Shown piece by piece: positions 1 to 12,467 of a DNA stretch of 64,000 bases. Below the pieces are notes generated by a model, which searched no databases, was not told the origin of the DNA, and worked only from the letters and a program-made list of their open reading frames with translations. This stretch comes from Geosiphon pyriformis (taxonomy: Eukaryota; Glomeromycota; Glomeromycetes; Archaeosporales; Geosiphonaceae). The translations under genes were made by a program, and so were the position numbers. Location: contig JAAOMT010000678.1 of assembly GCA_016748015.1 (NCBI GenBank), forward strand, positions 476,389-540,388, in the 5' to 3' direction. How positions within the stretch are numbered: position 1 is the stretch's first letter; every line of letters starts with the position of its first letter.

Positions 1-2028
1 TGAGGTAATCTGTATTGAATCGTGGTGGTGTCACTGATTACGAAAAATTCCTGTATTCCCAAAAGAATTCATTCGAAATCGTCTCAGAATTTTGAAATTC
101 TACAATAGAAAAGAAAAATTAGCATGAAAAAAAAGGTCTTAACTCTCCGATTCTTTCTGTCATAAATATATAATTATTAATTATTCCTATTTTAGAAGTC
201 GAATTGTAAGATCTATCCTTTTCATGATTAGATAAACAAAGAAACCTTTGTCTGTTGACGAGGAGAGCCAATGCAAACCATTATAAATAAAGACTTGAAT
301 GATCAAAAAGATTTGAAATTCACATCTTAAGAGCACATGTTGTACCAAATGAAATGGAAATAATCCCTTGAATTTTACAATGGTTGTAAGATATTTTTCA
401 AAAGAAATTGGAAATATAAAAAAATGATAGCAAGCATTTTTATCATATGAAAAAGGAAGAGTAGAATAAATAAATCAATTTCTTGTATGATATACAAGAG
501 ATTTAAAGCCTGAAAACATGATAATGAAACTTTGAAAGAAATTTCGGGGATAAATCTCGTCGTATCTCGAAATCCGAGTTTTCAAAAACACACGGTTGTT
601 TCTTTTGACTCATGACGTCTAATTATCGAATGTTTTAATGATCTCATAGATTTCACCTTTAATATAGCCTGGTATTATATATATATATCTTTTAATTCAA
701 CATTTTAGCATGACTTTCAAACGCTTGTATACTGATCTTAATCACTTTTAACATGTTTTACTTCTTTAAATATAAATAGTTTTATACTAAAGTGATATAG
801 TGCAAAGATTTCTAGAATTCGGAGTTTTCAACTTCGAACTCATGTTCCATAATTTATGATGAAAATTTTTATTTTTCAATCTTTTAATCATTGAATCATA
901 TTAGAAAATTTTCGACTCAATTCCAACGCAGAAGACTATTTTCTTGTAAAATAATTTTATCTGAATCTAGTTTATATTGTATAAATAATTTATTTGACAA
1001 TTTGGAATTGATTAAAAACTATGCTTCAAATTTCAACATCAAAGGAAGTTCTAGATTCTTTTTAAGTTTTACTAATATGATTGTTCTGGGAGTATTTTAA
1101 GTCCTTTTCAAAACCTTCAAAGTCAGCTTTGGTTAATACTACTGTTAGGAAGAAGGTTCCCTAACCACATCTCAAAGTTCCTAATGTGCATTGATTGTAA
1201 ATCTTTTCTCTTTAATTTAAGAAATTTCTTGAATCGAAGAATTTAAAAGTTTCATTTTTTCTCGCTATTAACTCTAATTAATTAAGGGACAAAATATTTT
1301 CTTTTGCCACACATACTTTTTGGTGAGAACATTGGAATCTTGAGTTTTTTGCTGATGTTTGAGTACTGAATTAATTTTCAAGATTGTGTAGGTTGCCTTT
1401 CTCAACCATATAGTCAATAAAAGTATATATTCTATACCAAGCATCATAATTCAATTTTTTTTTAACATACTAAATTTGTTTGCTTAAACTTGAATGCCGG
1501 GCTTGGTAGCAATAATTTCCGATTCAACAATAATATTTGGAAAAAAAAGACAGAGAATTGGAGCCAAGAACTTTTTTGTATTTTTAATATTAGTGTGTTA
1601 ATTTAACTTTTTAAGGCCTCAATAGAAATTTACTGAGGAAAGCTCGCTTTTCATGTTGATCAATGTAAGCTATTTTCTTTGAACAAAGCCGATTATTGAG
1701 AAAACATCTCTGCAGCATGAAATCTTCATATTAAATTCCTAAATCTGTAAATGGATTTTTCATGAAAAGAATAAGGTTTTTACCACGCCAATTCAATGAG
1801 TCAAAAATAACTTGTATCGGAGTAAAAGTATTAAAAACTTTCTAAATCTGTTAGTTAAAAATTTGTCATACAACTTTTTATGGAAATATAGACGGGTCAT
1901 ATTTCCCGAAAGTTTCCTACTGACAAATCACAAGGTATTTCTAGAAATTTATTTAAAGTATAAACAGGGTAGTTTTTCATTACAAATTGCGAGAAATATT
2001 TTTAAAAAAAAATTATTTCATTTGCATA
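1..2028. other. Gene-poor left flank
   Basis: I see no supportable gene. The stretch is AT-rich with short open frames that begin with non-ATG codons and resemble nothing. The last 200 bases before 2029 should contain the promoter and 5' leader of the first HMG-box gene; a TATA-like string (gtataaac) lies near 1959, about 70 bases before the ATG. Confidence 0.5.
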
Positions 2029-2763
2029 ATGCCTCAAATTGAAAATCATAAAATTTATTATAAAAAACCTCTTAATCATGAATTGGGTGAAAAGAAATTT
2101 TCTACTGATCCAATTCATAATTTTAAAGTCCCTTTTCCTCCCAAAATTGTCGCTAAAGAATGTATTACGATCAAAGACGGTAAACTCCCATCTAAAGCTC
2201 CAAATTGTTTCATAATTTACCGTCGTGCATATCAGAAAGAAATCTGTGAGAGAGGACATCCTTATAGGTTAAGCTTAGTATCCAGCATGGCATCGGGTTC
2301 TTGGAAATATGAACCAGATGAGGTTAAAGAAGTCTATCGTAAATTGGCAAAAGATGCAACCATTTTACTCCTTAATTTACGTTCCAAAGCTGTGATAACT
2401 GGTGAAAAACCTGTTGAAAAGAATAAGCTTGAGCCTTTTATCAAAAAAATGAATAATAATAAAATAGACTTATATGACGAAGACGCATGGTCACGAAAAA
2501 TTAATGAATTAAAAACATTAGATGTGGAGACATTAAATACCTCTGAGAAAAATTCATCACTGACAGGTCCTTACGTTTCTTCTTTTGAACAGAGATATGA
2601 TTATTATGGTTACCTTCCTGAACAGACATATCAGGACAGACAATTCTCTGTAGAAATTTTTTCTTTGAACTATGACATAGAAAAAGAGGTAAATATAGAT
2701 CCAGAAATTAATAGTTTTGAAAAAAGGCCAATCACTATTCCATCAATTTTTGGAATATCTTGA
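2029..2763 (+). CDS. MATA-HMG-type HMG-box protein (subgroup A)
   Basis: Intronless frame of 244 aa. I start at the ATG at 2029; the frame stays open upstream to 1987 but only a TTG lies there. The HMG box covers about residues 54-115: the start-of-box motif APNCFIIYRRAYQKEI, then a helix-2 region with SSMASGSWKYEP and a helix-3 region DEVKEVYRKLAKDA. A short PFPP motif precedes the box (residues 35-38) and recurs in other HMG genes here. The family binds the DNA minor groove in the nucleus; MATA-HMG proteins include fungal mating-type regulators, but this family is greatly expanded in arbuscular mycorrhizal fungi and most members have no known role. The C-terminal half is acidic/polar and has no recognisable domain. 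A poly(A)-signal-like aaataaa lies about 100 bases past the stop. Its closest partner in the window is the minus-strand gene at 7969-8943. Confidence 0.88.
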   Translation: MPQIENHKIYYKKPLNHELGEKKFSTDPIHNFKVPFPPKIVAKECITIKDGKLPSKAPNCFIIYRRAYQKEICERGHPYRLSLVSSMASGSWKYEPDEVKEVYRKLAKDATILLLNLRSKAVITGEKPVEKNKLEPFIKKMNNNKIDLYDEDAWSRKINELKTLDVETLNTSEKNSSLTGPYVSSFEQRYDYYGYLPEQTYQDRQFSVEIFSLNYDIEKEVNIDPEINSFEKRPITIPSIFGIS

Positions 2764-5439
2764 CACTTTTTTAGCTTTATTTTAATATATAGAAATATTT
2801 TAACTATTACATGTAAAATTTAGTATATAAAAAATATAAAAATATAAAATGCTTAGAGTATAGAAATAAAAAATTTAATTATACAAATTTTTTTTAATTA
2901 AAAACGATAATATATTAGGATTTGACAAATTTTTATTAAGATAAAGATCTTGATTATATTTTGGGGTTTCTTGTCTGCAAAAATACAAATGGTTTTAAAG
3001 CAAATGTCATATAAAAAAGAAGTGAATCTAATCTCTGGGTGACTTTTTGAACAAAAAGACCTACTTGTGTCCTTCAACTATTAAAAATAACTTTTCTAAC
3101 TTCAACCAGCCTTTGTTCTAGCATTATAATACGACTCACGTTGTTAAAGACTGAATTTTAACTTGCAAACAAAAAATGTCATCTATTCGGATATAAATTT
3201 TTTAATTGACAAATGTTGAAATCTAAAGTCATTTTCTATTTTTGTTGAGATTCTTAAAATGTAGCCAAAATCATAAAACATATATCTTTTTTTATAAATT
3301 CTAATATTTCCCGATTTTTTAATTTTATACAATTTATTGCCTACTAATTCCTCGCAAAAGCAACTTGATATCGTTTATGTTTCGATGGATTTGAATGTTT
3401 AGCAAACCAAATGCTGAAAATTTATAACTTATTAAAATTTTGGATTTATACAATAACATTTTTTTATTAGTTGCGTTATTAAAAACAGATGAAAGTTTTT
3501 TTAATAAAATAAATTTTTTTATTAAATAACTAAGAAATGATTCCATTATTGTAAAGTTGAATGAATTTCTTTGTTTTTGAATAATTTTACTGAAAAATAT
3601 TGTTGAAAAATATTGCTGAAAAAAACTACTGTAAAAAATAAACATAAATACATTTTGGAATAAGATTTAAAGATTAATTGATTAAATTAAAAAATTATTT
3701 AATATGATGGTTCAATTGATTATGAAATTTGTGATTTTTTATAAAACTCAATAAAAAAACTGAATTTAAAATTTCTATCATAATTAATTAATTAATTAAT
3801 TAATTAATTAATTATTCAATTATTCACACTTTTAAATAAATTTTGATAAATTATATTTAAAAATAAATTTATTTGTTTCTAATTATGAAATAATAAATAA
3901 ATAATTTTTTTTTAATATTATTATAATTTATTAAACCAGTTATTTGTAAAATAAATAAAATTTTAAAAACACATAAATAAGAAATCTATTAAAAATATTT
4001 AATTTTTTAATATATTTTAACAGTGAGTTTCAAAAAAAAAGTTTTATTAATCTGATTATTTGTAGCAATTTCATTTGAAATTAATATTTACACATAATAT
4101 TATTTTATTTTTACTTAATTTCTAAATGTATTTAGTCTTCGAAAATTTTAAATAATTTAAATTAGATCTGATAAAATGATAAATTTGGTTGATTTTTATT
4201 AGGAATTAGCTTGATTTTGGAAATAAAGTCAGAGTAACATGTGATACGTTATCAATAAATTCTTCTAAAAAGAATAGAAAAATATTGAGGGATAATAAAG
4301 AGAAATGTTGGAAAAATTATAAAAAAAAATATTGGAAAATAAAAATGAAAAGAAGGATTATTAAAAAAAAATAATAAGAATGAAAATTGGAGCAATAATG
4401 AGAATAAATATTAGAAAAATAACAAGAAAAGATATTGGAACAATTATAATAATAATGGTTGGAATAATAAAGTTTAATTTTAGAAAAAAAACTCAAAATT
4501 AATGATAACTAAATTAGATTTTGTATGAAATAAAAATTCAACATTTGAAAAAGAAAAGTATGATTCTTATTTGACAAATACAACTAAAAAATTAGTTATT
4601 ATAAAAATATAGTCCAAATAGATCTTGAATAAAAACAGTCAGTAAAACTGCCAAAATTACACAATATTTTCTTATAAACAATATTAATTTTTTAGTAAAT
4701 TAAATTTTGAAATTTGGCAAAATGTCAACCAAATAAACAAAAAATTTAGTAATTATACATTAAATTAAAATTAATACATAAAAGTATATTAGTAAATGAA
4801 TAGAACAAAAAACAAGCCATTTTTAAATATTTTTAACAATTAGATAAATATAGTCATAATAGAATGAATGTTAATTTAAAAGTTGTGACAATAATGTTTA
4901 TTAATAGTAAAGTTTAACATACATCACAAATTAAATATTTAACAAATTATTAATTAGCCAATATTATATCAAGGAAAAACAAAAAAAATGATTAAAATAA
5001 TTATTAATAAAAATGAGACTGAACATTGTAAAAAAATAGTTAACGCACAAAATTTAAAGAATATGTTGAATAAAAAATTATCAACAAATATAAAAATTGC
5101 AAAAAAAATCTATTACAATCAGAATTGCTTTATGTTAGCTCAATATTTTAAGTTATAAATTTTAACAATATTACCAAAAAATATTTTATAATGATATAAA
5201 AGACCAAATGTTATTAAATATTGTCAAATTTTTTTTTAAGTCAAATAGAAAATATGAAGAAAGAATATAACTAAAATTTTGGGTATATTTAAGATAAACA
5301 GAAAAAACATATATTAGTAATACATAATATGTGTATATTTTATTTTAATAATGACAAAAAAGAAATTTGGACCAAAAAATAAAACATTGTTATTATGCAA
5401 AAAAGGAAATAGAAAACTACAACTTAAACTTGCTAATAT
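2764..5439. other. AT-rich desert upstream of transposase relic
   Basis: No intact gene. From about 3.7 kb the sequence is extremely AT-rich with homopolymers and (AATT)n. From about 4980 the plus strand carries coding-like scraps in the same direction as the transposase relic that starts near 5440, so the 5' half of that element may extend back to here, but I could not align it to anything. Confidence 0.4.
3780..3815. repeat. (AATT)n microsatellite
   Basis: About nine uninterrupted TAAT/AATT units, self-complementary, in an AT-rich desert. Confidence 0.9.
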
Positions 5440-6215
5440 TTAACAATTTCAACAGAAGCACATTGTTATTTAAACCCAGAAAATAATAATAAAAGATATT
5501 TGACTGCTTAACATTTATTTAAACAATTAGAAAAAAAAGCAATTTCAATTTTTGAAGTGCTTTATCCAAATTTTATAGATGTTTTTGCTTTTGATAACAG
5601 TTCAAATCATGCAATATATCAAAAAAAAATGTTTTAATACCACAGCAAATGAGTCTTAAACCTGGTAAAAAACAACCAAAAATGTATGATCCATATTTTG
5701 GACTAAATAATTAATATCAATCAATGGTATTTTCATCAAATTATTCTGATAAAAAACTAAGAGAACAAATTTAAAAAAATGTATCAAATTTTATTAGAAA
5801 AAGAAAAATGGCCATTAGAAGGACTATTGGCTGAATGCAAAAACAAAAACACTTTATGTGATTCATGCCAAGTAATTTCTTTGGGACCAGATTTTTTAGC
5901 ACAAAAAATTGCAATTGTAAAAGTAATTGAAAAAACAGGACACAAAAAAATATTTTTTATCCTAAATTTCATTGTGAACTGAATTTTATTGAGATATATT
6001 AGGGAGCAGCCAAACGTTATGCCAGAGACAATTGCAATAAATTGTTTAAAGTCTCGAATCTGTACCTTTGATTACAATTAGAAGATTTGCTAAAAAAAAC
6101 TTGGTGTTATATGAATCTTTATAGAAAAGGAATTTGGTGGTAAACTTGCAGAATATGCAGTTAAAAATATAAGTCTCATAAAAAAATTCCGGAATTAAAT
6201 CAAGTTTATATTAAT
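5440..6215 (+). pseudogene. Decayed DDE-superfamily transposase
   Basis: A plus-strand relic readable only by changing frame and passing stops. In order: LEKKAISIFEVLYP, then FAFDNSSNH (5581-5609; the D is the likely second catalytic acidic residue), MSLKPGKKQPKMYDPYFG (about 5650-5705), PDFLAQKIAIVKVIEKTGHK (about 5887-5943), FYPKFHCELNFIE (about 5954-5993; the final E is the likely third catalytic residue), GAAKRYARDNCN, then YRKG and KLAEYAVKN near 6115-6170. The order FDN...H, PGGKQPKM-like, H-C-E-L-N-F-I-E, W-G-x-A-K-R matches a DDE transposase-like family common in fungal genomes, from memory of that family. TAG replaces an expected Trp codon just after NFIE (about 6000). It is clearly inactive. 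The intact short frame at 5779-5982 is part of this relic and not a separate gene. Confidence 0.62.
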
Positions 6216-7836
6216 TAATAAAATAGTTTCCCAAATTTCGGACTGATTATTAAAACTTAATGACTTCAAATGTTTTGCAACATACTGTATATTTTTTGTT
6301 TAATATTGATGGTAAAATTTATTAATAATACAATTTTTCATGAATAAATTTTTGATGATTTTTTTTTTTTTTGAAAATGAATATTTGATAATTTATGAAA
6401 ATCATGTTTTGCTGAATTAACTAACAAAACAGATTCAAGTTTTTTTTTGGCATTAAATTGAAAAGTATTATTCAATAATTCATTGTTGTGAAATTTTTTT
6501 GGGGGAGGGGGTAAAAAATCTTAAAAACTCTTAATTTTAATTTAGTTTGGGATAAAAAACTTTTTTTTTCCACAAATATTTTTCCAAATGATTTTTATAC
6601 AATTTTTATAACCAAAACTAGTTTGAATTTCATTTTTTAAATGATCCAAAAAGATTAGTTTGATAGTAAAAAAAATAAAAAACTTTTTAAAATGAATAGA
6701 AATTCTTTGTAGTTATACAATTCGACTTTTTGAAAATAAATAAATAAATAAATACGTTTTATAATGTTTTTTTATTTCTTAATTTTTTTTTGGGGGGGGG
6801 GGATTTATTTTTAAATAAATAAATAAATATATATATATATATTTGTTTAAGGGTTATAAAAATAAATATAGATGAATTATTTTCTTTAAAAAAAAAAATT
6901 ATATTTAAAAACTAACCTGTAATTATAATTCTTAATGAAACAATCAAGTATTTTAGAATTTTTAAACTGAAGTTTTAAATTAGTAATAAGGATTTCAATA
7001 TAAACAACCTTTCTTTTAATCATTATTTGTTATGGTGCTCCTCTGACTATTGGAAGCGATCGTTGCATAATTAAAAAAAAATCACATGTGATTCCTGATG
7101 ATTATTTATTATTTGGAGTTTTATCATCATTTTGTCTATATATTCTCAGCCTCGTGGTCGATTAACTGAATTTAGGCTAGTCTTGTTCTTGTTAATAAAT
7201 GTTTTTGAGAACTTCCATTTGTTCTCATAAAATCGTACGTCTTTTCAAAAAAAATATTGAATATCTATAAAAGATAAAGAGTTGAAAGAAAATTTTAATC
7301 AGATTTAGTTGAGGTAAGATATTCCCTAGTTATACTTGTATTTTTATCATCAGATTTGGATACAATGCTTCATGGCCAAATATGAAATTTACCATCCTAT
7401 CGGGTTTCCAGCTCATCAATTGGAAAAAGGGGGGAATGTTTCACCCTAGCCATAAAATTAGCGCAATTTGATTACTGATTAATAGTAGTGCATTAAAATA
7501 ATATGAAAATTTTTATTTGTATATTGTAAATTTAAAGCATAGTAAAACTATAAGGCTCTGTACAAATGTGAACTCTGTAAACGCATACATGTAACACTGT
7601 ACACCTTTCAATTTATAGGTAAATTGGAAAAGCGTAAATGACGATATCCAAAATTAGACGATGACCAATTAAAATGAAATGATTAATAGAAAATCTAAAA
7701 TATCTCGTAAAATTATTCATGAACATTTGCAGAAAAATTATTCTTATGAAAGCATAATCCTATTTAACATATTTCTTTGCTCTTGTGGCATATAGCTATA
7801 ATTATGAAGTTTTAATTTGAAAATCTTAATTGGTAA

Positions 7837-7871
<35 letters not shown>

Positions 7872-7968
7872 TTTTAAGATCAATTAGAAATAAATGATTC
7901 TAAGTTTTTTGAATACCATGTGGAATTTTCCAGAATTGGGCTCACATTTTGTTGCCCAACAATTTCGT
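6216..7968. other. Non-coding AT-rich stretch
   Basis: No gene seen. It holds G-runs (6501-6511, 6791-6802), (AAAT)n tracts near 6738 and 6817, a (TA)n near 6828-6842 and a T30 tract at 7839-7868, just beyond the stop of the minus-strand HMG gene. Confidence 0.5.
7839..7868. repeat. Poly-T tract (30 T)
   Basis: Uninterrupted T run, about 100 bases past the 3' end of the minus-strand HMG gene; on that gene's strand it reads poly-A. It could be slippage or an old retroposed poly-A tail. Confidence 0.85.
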
Positions 7969-8943
7969 TTATCGTAGCCCAATCCACTCAATATTTTTAA
8001 CACCATGAAGGGGATCGGATCTAAAAGCATGAAGTAAGGAAGCTTCCAAAATACCGTCAGGAACAGAAAAGACACTCTCATCGTAAAAAGTATCTGTTTG
8101 AGATATGTAATATGAAGCCTTGACAGGGGATTGCATATCTTCTTCTTCTTCTTCTTCTTCTTCTTCTGGAGTAAACTCCAAAGGAAATTGTGAATGTAAA
8201 ATTTTGTGAGTGGATGTTAACCGAGGTGTTTGAGTAGGAAAGTTGTAATGTTGATCAGGTAAAATATTTGAACTTTCTTGGAAATCGCAGTTCGACTGAG
8301 GACAAGAAGCAATTTCCAATTTATCATATTTCAAGTTTGCGTTATTATTTACGAAATATGTTTCGAGTTCTTTAGGGTCACGCAAAAAGAATTCAATAGG
8401 TTGAAAATTTTGGGTAATTGAAGGGGTTTCGTCAAATCTTTTTTCTACGATACCATCCTTGAACTTTGGCTGTGAAATAATTGGTTTTTCCCTCTTATAG
8501 TATGGAATAGAATTCATAACTGCGGCAGGTCGTAAGGCAGATTGAAAATTACATTCTTTAGCGCGATATGATTCCCATGAACCGTAGTTTTTTTCATTTA
8601 GATGCTGTCTTACTTCGCTTGCCAATCTGGTATATTCTTCCTTGACATGAGCTGGCTCCTTTTTCCATTTTTTCCCAACAGAAGAGGAGATTGATTTCAT
8701 CGGGATGAAAAGATTTTGACGATTCAATTCTTTCACGAATGCTTTTCGATAAATCAAGAAGTTGTTTGGTCCTTTGGATGGTTGACGACCATTCGGTTTG
8801 TCAGATATTATCTCTGAAATGCATATGTCTGGAGGAAATGGAAGTTTTATTGATTCTAGAAATGAGTTTAAAGAACTTTGAAGCTTCGAAAGATCTTCCG
8901 AGCTTATTAAATCAGGATTTAGTCTCATTTCTAGATTATTCAT
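7969..8943 (-). CDS. MATA-HMG-type HMG-box protein (subgroup A)
   Basis: Intronless 324-aa frame with an ATG at 8943 and TAA at 7969. The HMG box is at about residues 56-115: SKGPNNFLIYRKAFVKEL, then SISSSVGKKWKKEP and HVKEEYTRLASEV. A PFPP motif precedes it (residues 35-38), as in the gene at 2029, and the two boxes share the pattern K-x-P-N-x-F-x-I-Y-R-[RK]-A, so I place them in one subgroup. The C-terminal 200 residues are polar and contain a run of nine glutamates followed by Asp, encoded by a TTC microsatellite on the plus strand (8138-8167); acidic tails are common in HMG-box proteins and may also act in activation. Probable nuclear DNA-binding regulator; targets unknown. Confidence 0.9.
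   Translation of the reverse strand: MNNLEMRLNPDLISSEDLSKLQSSLNSFLESIKLPFPPDICISEIISDKPNGRQPSKGPNNFLIYRKAFVKELNRQNLFIPMKSISSSVGKKWKKEPAHVKEEYTRLASEVRQHLNEKNYGSWESYRAKECNFQSALRPAAVMNSIPYYKREKPIISQPKFKDGIVEKRFDETPSITQNFQPIEFFLRDPKELETYFVNNNANLKYDKLEIASCPQSNCDFQESSNILPDQHYNFPTQTPRLTSTHKILHSQFPLEFTPEEEEEEEEEDMQSPVKASYYISQTDTFYDESVFSVPDGILEASLLHAFRSDPLHGVKNIEWIGLR
8138..8167. repeat. (TTC)n coding microsatellite
   Basis: Pure TTC/TCT triplets inside the minus-strand HMG gene; read on the minus strand they give the poly-Glu run. Length change by slippage would keep frame. Confidence 0.9.
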
Positions 8944-9980
8944 AAATAAATTTGTTTCTTGTAAGAATCTTTGGCGTAAACGTTTTCAAAGTATTTTTTG
9001 GTCTTTTAATGCGAAAAAGACGATTTTAAAATTGAACCTCTTCGTGGAGGTATTTATCTTAAATTGAACCTCCCACTGTTTCTTTTTCGAGAGATGACAA
9101 GTATTTATTTGTTTGCGAGTGTGGCAAATAAATGCTTTTATCACGTTTATTTTTTGATTTTGTTTGTGCTACCGTCACTTTTAAATTTTTACCAATCTTG
9201 CAGAAAGAGATATTATTAAGGTATCAAGTCCTCAATACTAAGATGATGATTTAGTTCATCTTTGTGAATCATGCATTGATTAACCTGTTTCTTTTTATTC
9301 ATTACAAATTTCGAATCAAAAAAAAAAAAACAACAAAATCATGAAAATTTTTTTGGCCGGCCGAGATTTGAGAAAACTATTATGCTTTATCGAATTATGT
9401 CTTAATCTTAAATAGAACTGAATAAACAAATTTTCTTTTAATGATATAATTCAAGTTATATTATTCAACAATTCACTTTTTCAATAACAACAACAACAAC
9501 ATAGCTGAAAATTAGAGAAATTTTTCATTTTTGTAGGTTTTGCAGTAAGTTTGAACACTAAAATATTCAAGAATTTTAAAAAAAACAAAATTATTAGATT
9601 TTTGACTTTTGACTTTTGACTTTTAATTGGAGAAAATTTTTTCTAATTTTGAAAAACCCGGATATGATTTAGTAAGAGTAAACGTTTTTGATTAACAAGA
9701 ATTTTTCTTTAATTAAGAATTAAATATATTATTTAGGAAACGATTGACTAATTTATAAATGTAAATTAATCAACCAATAATTTTACACAAAAATCAATCC
9801 GTCTTTTCCGGTAGACGACATACAACTTATGTTTGATGAAAAAAATATTAGGTTTGCTTTAAGGATACCTATCCCATGAGTAAACTTTGATCACCTCACC
9901 AAAAGATTCTGATGACAATGTGGCTTGGATATTAACTGATAGGATACAATTTGTAGCCACATTTATTCATTCAACTGAAA
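8944..9980. other. Upstream region of the HMG gene at 7969 and candidate gene at 9981
   Basis: No gene recognised. It holds poly-A and CAA runs (9318-9331, 9487-9500) and a short tandem repeat of a TTTTGAC unit (about four copies, 9599-9624). It probably carries divergent promoters for the minus-strand HMG gene and the plus-strand candidate micro-gene. Confidence 0.4.
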
Positions 9981-10626
9981 ATGGCTAGCGAAAATCTGAC
10001 GGCAGAGAATTATAACGGTATTCCCTTTTTTAGGTTTTAAATTATCGCTCATCAAAAAATCTTTTAGATTCATGATAATGCATGCAGAAAAATTTATTAT
10101 TTTAGCGTACATTTTGAAGTCCTTATAAAGAATTTACTAAATGGCAAGTGTTACTAAAATTAGTACAAATATTATGACGCTTTATTAAACATATTTCTTT
10201 TTTTAGAGGGAAACCTTAATAAAGGAATTTAAAGGAAAGAAAAAAAAAAAAAAAAAAAAAAATTAGATGTGTTACAACGAAAGAGTTTTTTTTTTTGTTC
10301 TACGAAAATAAACATAATCTCTAAAAGTTTTTTTTATGAGAACATAATAAATCGTTGTTTGTGTTATATTATTTTGATTCCTAAATCAAGCTACTAAATA
10401 CTGATGTATTAAGAATTTTATCTATTACTCGAACCATCCCGAGGCATTCGCCAAAGGTAATTTTATTATTATTTTATTTCTCCTTAATGTTTTTGAAAAG
10501 AAATGAAAATTTAAAATTAATTTAATGCTTATCAAAGATTGTTTTTGCAGCATATTTTTTTATGCAGAATATTCAACTGCATCGATGAAAGACCTCATTA
10601 TTCCTGTTTTTTCGGGTACAAGATAA
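9981..10626 (+). CDS. Candidate three-exon small gene, unknown function
   Basis: I do not recognise this gene. Three short coding-like blocks join in one frame through GT-AG introns: exon 1 9981-10017 (MASENLTAENYN), exon 2 10414-10456 (FYLLLEPSRGIRQ), exon 3 10551-10626 (FFYAEYSTASMKDLIIPVF, then a TAA). Donors are GTATTC and GTAATT; the second acceptor, tttttgcag, is canonical and the first, tattaag, is weaker. Phases agree across both junctions (1, then 2), giving 51 aa. The exons have higher GC than the surrounding introns. An alternative frame of exon 2 (YYSNHPEAFAK) also looks protein-like, so the real gene could use different junctions, or this could be the 5' part of a longer gene reaching the candidate exon near 11.5 kb. 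No domain, signal peptide or membrane segment is obvious. Confidence 0.32.
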
Positions 10627-11493
10627 AGTAAGAATATATGAGACACAAGTACATGTACTATCTAGATTTCTCTCTTATAGTACAAATAAATTGTTAAGTA
10701 ATTATGAATGAAACCACTTCATTTTATGAAAATTTTTTTTTTATCAAGTATATAGTTTTATTATTGTAAATCCCAATTCTTTTATTTTTTTTCCCTCTAA
10801 AAATTTTTCACCATCAAGGATTTGATTGGAGTCTCTTGTGACATGTTTCTCAAATTTTTAAAACATTTGTAACACATGAGAAATGTGCATGTGAAAAAGA
10901 GCCTTATATTTGATGAATATAAACTTTTTAACTTTTAAAATACAATGAAATTTTAATAGATTTTAAATTATTATTTTTTTTTTCTGTGCTTTAAATTTTA
11001 AATCGAGATTAATTTATCTTTAAAAATGGTTTCCAGGATAAATCAATTGTAGACGTTTGAATTTAATAATATTGATGAATCCTTTTTTTGTCAAAAAAAG
11101 TTTTTAAATAGTATTTAACTTTAATGCTGCTTATTATTTAATTATACTTGATAAATTATTGGTTCTTATAATTCGTAACTTTACTAGAAATTTTTAAGCT
11201 GTAAGTAAGTTATAAAAAAATTATAGAAATTTTAATATTTTTTTAAAATAAGAACTTTTCATCTCAAAAATTATAAATATTAGTGTGTGACAAAAAAAAA
11301 TAATAAAAATTATTTCATTGTTTGGCACACGTTTTCTCTAGAATTTTTATTTTTTTTATTTGAATGATCTTTCTTGTGGCACTTAATGACTATTTAATTC
11401 ATGCACATTATATATTCACGAATCCCATTATCCTTTCTATTGAAAAAGGAATAAGTTTGTATAAAAATAGATATCGAAAATTTTGAAAACAAG

Positions 11494-11588
11494 GTGTACT
11501 AGAAAAGAAGCTCAGGGAAAACCACAAAATTGACCTTGAAATAATTGCTCAAGTGATTTTTAGCATCTCGCAGGAAATTTGGCCATAA
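11494..11588 (+). other. Candidate terminal exon, unknown gene
   Basis: A 31-codon frame following an acceptor-like acaag reads VLEKKLRENHKIDLEIIAQ, then VIFSISQEIWP and a stop. The amino-acid make-up is amphipathic and protein-like, unlike random AT-rich translation, but there is no ATG and no identified partner exon. It could end a gene that starts near 9981 or be a relic. Confidence 0.2.
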
Positions 11589-12333
11589 ATTCCATAAATC
11601 TCATTTCTGCCTGCTGATTCCGTTAAAAAACAAAATTCAAATAAATTCTTTTACAGAATTAGTCTACCAAATTTTCCTTTTAATTTTCCTTTTAATTTTC
11701 TTGTTTTTTATCAAAAGCTATGAAATTCAGATACTTTCCTTCTAGGTAGATATTCAAAGTAGTCATAATGTTTACACTTTAGAAAGAGCAAGAATGCAGC
11801 AAAACTTTGAATTGACCGAAAGAAGCTAAAAAGACTTTTAATCCTTTTTAGGAAAAGAAAAAATGTGTGTATATATTACAAAGTTGTGAAAGTAAATTAC
11901 AAATTGATATATGAATGATGATCAATATTTCTGTGGTCATTTTTTGTTACCATTTAATTTAATAGCTGAAAAACAAAACTCCTTTGGCCTTTGACAAAAT
12001 TTCTTAGGCTCACCATGTTATACTTTACGATTAAAATCGGAGATTTGAGGTTACACGTTTTTAAAGTTTTAGTGATACCCATGTTATTGATGATCTAAAA
12101 TAGGCAATAGGAAATACAATTGATTGCATAATCACCGTGCACAGTTAAAAATTGATTACCGTTATGCATAACTCTGATTATTTGTAAGCATTTCGATTAA
12201 GGATCAATGAAAAAAGTTTTTTCATTAAGGTTACAATATTTTTTTTAAAAAAAAATTGGCCACATTTCTATGTTTTTAATCTTTGTTCAATATTTTTGCT
12301 TTTCAATAAAAACTTATAACTTTCCCTTTTCTT

Positions 12334-12467
<134 letters not shown>

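Noticed and set aside
891-1100. 69-codon plus-strand frame
   Set aside because: Begins with TTG, AT-driven amino acids (N, F, I, L), no motif.
3334-3645. 103-codon minus-strand frame
   Set aside because: Non-ATG or weak start and AT-driven composition dominated by F, I, K, N, L; no motif.
8138-8167. Possible CRISPR-like or regulatory repeat at the TTC tract
   Set aside because: Simple triplet repeat in coding sequence; the genome looks eukaryotic and there are no spacers.
8739-8945. Plus-strand frame inside the HMG gene at 7969
   Set aside because: Antisense shadow; the minus strand carries the HMG box.
9352-9362. GGCCGGCC palindrome
   Set aside because: An eight-base palindrome with no partner or context; taken as chance.
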